NCBI GenBank assembly: GCA_002049495.1
Contig: LLYS01000008.1
Coordinates: 1-64,000 of the forward strand
Direction: 5' to 3'
From: Epsilonproteobacteria bacterium tcs-49
GTDB taxonomy: Bacteria; Campylobacterota; Campylobacteria; Campylobacterales; Sulfurovaceae
Length of the DNA: 64,000 bases
Each line of letters starts with the position of its first letter. The first letter of the stretch is position 1. The notes under the pieces were generated by a model. That model did not search any database, was not told the origin of the DNA, and was given only the letters and a program-made list of their open reading frames with translations. Shown in pieces: positions 61,609 to 64,000 of the stretch. The position numbers and the translations under genes are program-made.

Positions 61609-62664
61609 ATGTCAGTGGATATCAAAAAGCTTTTAAAAAGTGTCGTCGCACACGGCTCTTCGGATCTGCACCTGGTGGCCAATACCGAACCCCAGATCCG
61701 CCTGGACGGGCGGTTGAAGCCGGTGAACCTGCCGCCTTTGGAGCCGCAGAAGCTGGAGGAGATGTGCTACTCCATCATCACCGAAAAGCAAAAAAAGGAG
61801 TATGAGGAGCACGGGGAGCTGGATTTTGCGATCTATATTCCAAACGTAGGGCGTTTTCGGGGAAACTACTACAAATCCATGGGCAATATCGCCGCGGCGT
61901 TTCGTATCATTCCCACCGAGATCCCTACGCTGGACGATCTTAAAGCGCCGGAGCTGTATAAGAAACTGGTCAAGCGTGAAAAGGGCTTAGTGCTGGTGAC
62001 GGGGCCTACCGGGTCGGGTAAGTCGACCACGCTGGCGGCGATGCTTAACGAGATCAACCAGACGGAGTATAAACATATTATCACCGTCGAAGATCCCGTG
62101 GAATTCGTGCATAAAAACAGTAAAAGCGTCTTTTCCCACCGGGGGGTGGGCGAAGATACGGACAGCTTTGCCAAAGCGCTGAAATACTCCCTGCGTCAAG
62201 ACCCGGACGTGATTCTGATCGGGGAGATGCGTGATCGCGAAACGATCTCCGCGGCGCTGACGGCGGCGGAAACGGGCCACCTGGTTTTCGGGACGCTGCA
62301 CACCAACTCCGCTCCCGGGACGATCAACCGTATCATCGACGTCTTCACCGGCGACGAGCAGCCCCAGGTCAGGGCGCAGCTCTCCACCTCGCTGATCGCG
62401 GTTATTTCGCAGGTGCTTGTGCCCAAAGAGGGCGGCGGCAGAATCGCCGTACCCGAGATTATGACCACCAACTCCGCCATAGCGAACCTGATCCGTGAGG
62501 ATAAGGTGCACCAGATCTATTCGCAGATGCAGCTCAACCAGGCGGAGACGGGGATGCAGACGCAAACCCAGGAGATGCTGAAAAATTATCGCAACCGCGT
62601 TATTTCGCGGACAAATGCGCTGCAGTACTCCAACAGGCCCGATGATATCATCAAACAGTTGTAG
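61609..62664 (+). CDS. pilT: Type IV pilus retraction ATPase PilT
   Basis: The 351 residues have the canonical length and motifs: N-terminal SSDLHL (about 17-22), GRFRGNYY, Walker A GPTGSGKST (132-140), Asp box TVEDPVEF, Walker B region ILIGEMRDRET and the His box HLVFGTLHT. A C-terminal retraction motif region (AIANLIREDK and QTQTQEML) is also present. It is closer to standard PilT than the paralogue at 2173. No pilin gene is adjacent; gatC lies 26 bases upstream. Confidence 0.92.
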   Translation: MSVDIKKLLKSVVAHGSSDLHLVANTEPQIRLDGRLKPVNLPPLEPQKLEEMCYSIITEKQKKEYEEHGELDFAIYIPNVGRFRGNYYKSMGNIAAAFRIIPTEIPTLDDLKAPELYKKLVKREKGLVLVTGPTGSGKSTTLAAMLNEINQTEYKHIITVEDPVEFVHKNSKSVFSHRGVGEDTDSFAKALKYSLRQDPDVILIGEMRDRETISAALTAAETGHLVFGTLHTNSAPGTINRIIDVFTGDEQPQVRAQLSTSLIAVISQVLVPKEGGGRIAVPEIMTTNSAIANLIREDKVHQIYSQMQLNQAETGMQTQTQEMLKNYRNRVISRTNALQYSNRPDDIIKQL

Positions 62665-62744
62665 ATTACTGTTTTATTTTAAAACATATTTAATAAACAT
62701 TTTGATATTATTCCAAAATTATTTTTCTCAAAAGGGATAAACAG

Positions 62745-63041
62745 ATGCAAGCAATTATTAAAAACGGCGGGAAACAGTATACGGTCCAAGAGGGCGATAT
62801 CATCTGCTTTGATAAAATGGGCAAAGAACCCAAAAGCGAAGTGGAATTTACTGAAGTTCTCGCACTAGACGGTAAGATCGGAACACCCACCGTAGAGGGT
62901 GCGGTAGTAAAAGGTGAAGTTATCAACGAAGGTAAAGAGCGAAAAGTGATAGCTTTCAAAAAAAGAAGAAGACAGGACAGCAAAAGAAAAGTCGGCTTCA
63001 GAAGAGAGTACACAAGAGTAAAGATTACGAAAGTATCGTAA
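62745..63041 (+). CDS. rplU: 50S ribosomal protein L21
   Basis: A 98-residue large-subunit protein starting [18 protein letters not shown], with the [20 protein letters not shown] rRNA-binding segment near the C-terminus. It is followed by rpmA, as in nearly all bacteria. AAAAGGG precedes the ATG. The 80-base upstream gap after pilT is very AT-rich and should hold the promoter. Confidence 0.97.
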   Translation: MQAIIKNGGKQYTVQEGDIICFDKMGKEPKSEVEFTEVLALDGKIGTPTVEGAVVKGEVINEGKERKVIAFKKRRRQDSKRKVGFRREYTRVKITKVS

Positions 63042-63073
63042 GCTAAGCCGAAAAATAATACGAAGGAGACGTC

Positions 63074-63328
63074 ATGGCACATAAGAAAGGTCAAGGTAGT
63101 ACTAATAACAATAGAGATTCGGTCGGTCGAAGACTGGGCGTAAAAAAGTTCGGTGGTGAAGAGGTCGTATCCGGAAACATCATCATTAGACAAAGAGGAA
63201 CAAAAGTACACCCCGGAAACAACGTTGGTATGGGAAAAGACCACACCATCTTTGCAAAAATCGACGGTGTCGTTGCATTTGAGAATCTAGACAGCAAAAG
63301 AAAAAAAGTTTCTGTTTACCCCGCGTAA
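63074..63328 (+). CDS. rpmA: 50S ribosomal protein L27
   Basis: An 84-residue basic protein whose N-terminal tail reaches the peptidyl transferase centre. The start [16 protein letters not shown] and the [19 protein letters not shown] segment are diagnostic. It starts directly at MAHKKG without the cleaved Firmicutes-type extension. AAGGAG precedes the ATG. A strong terminator follows 10 bases after the stop. Confidence 0.97.
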   Translation: MAHKKGQGSTNNNRDSVGRRLGVKKFGGEEVVSGNIIIRQRGTKVHPGNNVGMGKDHTIFAKIDGVVAFENLDSKRKKVSVYPA

Positions 63329-63337
63329 CACCCGCAT

Positions 63338-63370
63338 AAAGTATGCCACAAATTGTGGTATACTTTCTTC
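63338..63370 (+). terminator. Terminator after rpmA
   Basis: A 12-bp stem, AAAGTATGCCAC (63338-63349) with GTGGTATACTTT (63355-63366) and one G-U pair, followed by CTTC. It sits 10 bases after the rpmA stop and separates the L21-L27 operon from obgE. Confidence 0.75.
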
Positions 63371-63410
63371 ATAAATATTACCCCAGGGGCATAGCCCTTC
63401 AAAAAACACG

Positions 63411-63489
63411 ACAATCTTTTTTATAGCGTTGCAAAAGCGGAAATGCCGCAGGGAACACTCCTTTTGTGTAAAGTTTTGAAAAAGATTGT
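63411..63489. repeat. Large intergenic inverted repeat upstream of obgE
   Basis: A perfect 11-bp inverted repeat, ACAATCTTTTT (63411-63421) and AAAAAGATTGT (63479-63489), encloses two nested stems: CAAAAG/CTTTTG and GCGG/CCGC around 63432-63466. The right arm ends 24 bases before the obgE ATG. Size and plan resemble the inverted repeat before der, although the arms differ in sequence. It could be a structured leader or a small RNA. Confidence 0.5.
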
Positions 63490-63513
63490 ATTTCATTAAG
63501 ATAAAGGCTACAA

Positions 63514-64000
63514 ATGTTTGTAGATTCAGTAGAGATAACGGTCAGTTCGGGTCACGGGGGTGCGGGATCGCGCTCCTTTAGACGGGAAAAATTCGTCCCC
63601 CAGGGCGGTCCCGACGGCGGTGACGGCGGCAAAGGCGGCGACGTGTACTTCGTGGTGGACAGAAACACCGATACGCTCAGCCACTATAAAAACAGAAGAA
63701 TTCTCAAGGCTAAAAACGGCCAGCCCGGGCAGAAAAAGCGCATGTTCGGTAAAAGCGGCGAAGATTTGATCCTGACGGTACCGCCGGGGACGACGGTTTA
63801 TGCCGACGGCGAAGAGTGGATGGATCTGACCCGGGAGGGAGAGAAGATCAAGTTTTTGGAAGGGGGCAAGGGCGGCCTTGGCAACTACCACTTCAAAAGC
63901 TCCACCAACCAGGTCCCCGATTACGCGCAGCAGGGGTTACCGGGGGAAACCAAAGAGGTGAGGCTGGAATTAAAACTCATCGCCGACGTTGGTCTCGTGG
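63514..64000 (+). CDS. obgE: GTPase ObgE, 5' part (cut by window end)
   Basis: A ribosome-associated GTPase involved in 50S assembly and stress response. The 162 codons present cover the glycine-rich Obg fold: [19 protein letters not shown], then [23 protein letters not shown] and [17 protein letters not shown]. The start of the GTPase domain (IADVGLV) lies just before the window edge; the P-loop is beyond it. ATAAAGG precedes the ATG. The order rplU-rpmA-obgE is highly conserved. Confidence 0.97.
   Translation, partial: MFVDSVEITVSSGHGGAGSRSFRREKFVPQGGPDGGDGGKGGDVYFVVDRNTDTLSHYKNRRILKAKNGQPGQKKRMFGKSGEDLILTVPPGTTVYADGEEWMDLTREGEKIKFLEGGKGGLGNYHFKSSTNQVPDYAQQGLPGETKEVRLELKLIADVGLV

Overview
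The window reads as a chromosomal segment of a flagellated member of the Campylobacterota (Epsilonproteobacteria), with roughly half G+C as judged by eye. Several gene neighbourhoods match, from memory, the order known in Campylobacter and Sulfurimonas relatives: rplY-pth-permease-lysA-HAD-pheA-hisC-fliF-fliG-fliH-dxs; EamA-der-trpS-serS-pflB; rsfS-nadD-gap-pgk-tpiA-fabI; rpsF-ssb-rpsR; and rplU-rpmA-obgE. The PflB-type flagellar motor protein, the two PilT-type ATPases and the archaeal-type LeuC fit the same group. The genus cannot be resolved from the sequence alone.

Layout. 1-377: AT-rich non-coding stretch leading into an HDOD gene whose 5' end is irregular. 1.2-28 kb: housekeeping and motility genes (tal, a PilT-type ATPase, malic enzyme, rplY, pth, an LptF/G-type permease, lysA, pheA, hisC, fliFGH, dxs, leuC, cheV, an RqcH-type NFACT protein, an EamA transporter, der, trpS, serS, pflB). 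28.1-49.5 kb: one large biosynthetic gene cluster. 49.6-64 kb: housekeeping again (a lipoprotein, hpf, rsfS, nadD, glycolytic genes, fabI, ribosomal proteins, ssb, hisG, coaX, a Xer recombinase, a BamB-like/YfgM-like pair, gatC, pilT, rplU, rpmA, and the 5' part of obgE cut by the window end).

The centrepiece is the 28.1-49.5 kb cluster. It holds the parts of an aryl polyene (APE) type II synthase: two acyl carrier proteins, two ketosynthases with intact Cys-His-His sites, two KS-like proteins without the cysteine, two hot-dog dehydratase-like proteins, a ketoreductase, an AMP-forming ligase and a MIO-type aromatic amino acid ammonia-lyase. It also has two methyltransferases, a flavin-dependent oxidoreductase, a glycosyltransferase, a lipid-A-type acyltransferase, a LolA-like protein, an MMPL exporter and an ABC-2 transporter. 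A separate minus-strand operon carries DarA- and DarB-type enzymes for dialkylresorcinol (DAR) formation plus a BtrH-like acyl-transferase candidate. Together these are the ingredients of a flexirubin-type pigment, an aryl polyene acid esterified to a dialkylresorcinol. This is classically a Bacteroidetes product, with a known APE-DAR hybrid in Azoarcus. Its presence between ordinary Campylobacterota housekeeping blocks, with no visible mobile element, is the main discovery candidate.

Other points of note: irregular or rare start codons (HDOD gene, nadD), large intergenic inverted repeats upstream of der and obgE, a hairpin at the 5' end of the hpf transcript, and a HAD phosphatase-family protein lacking the second motif-I aspartate. 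No tRNA, rRNA, CRISPR array or insertion sequence was recognised.
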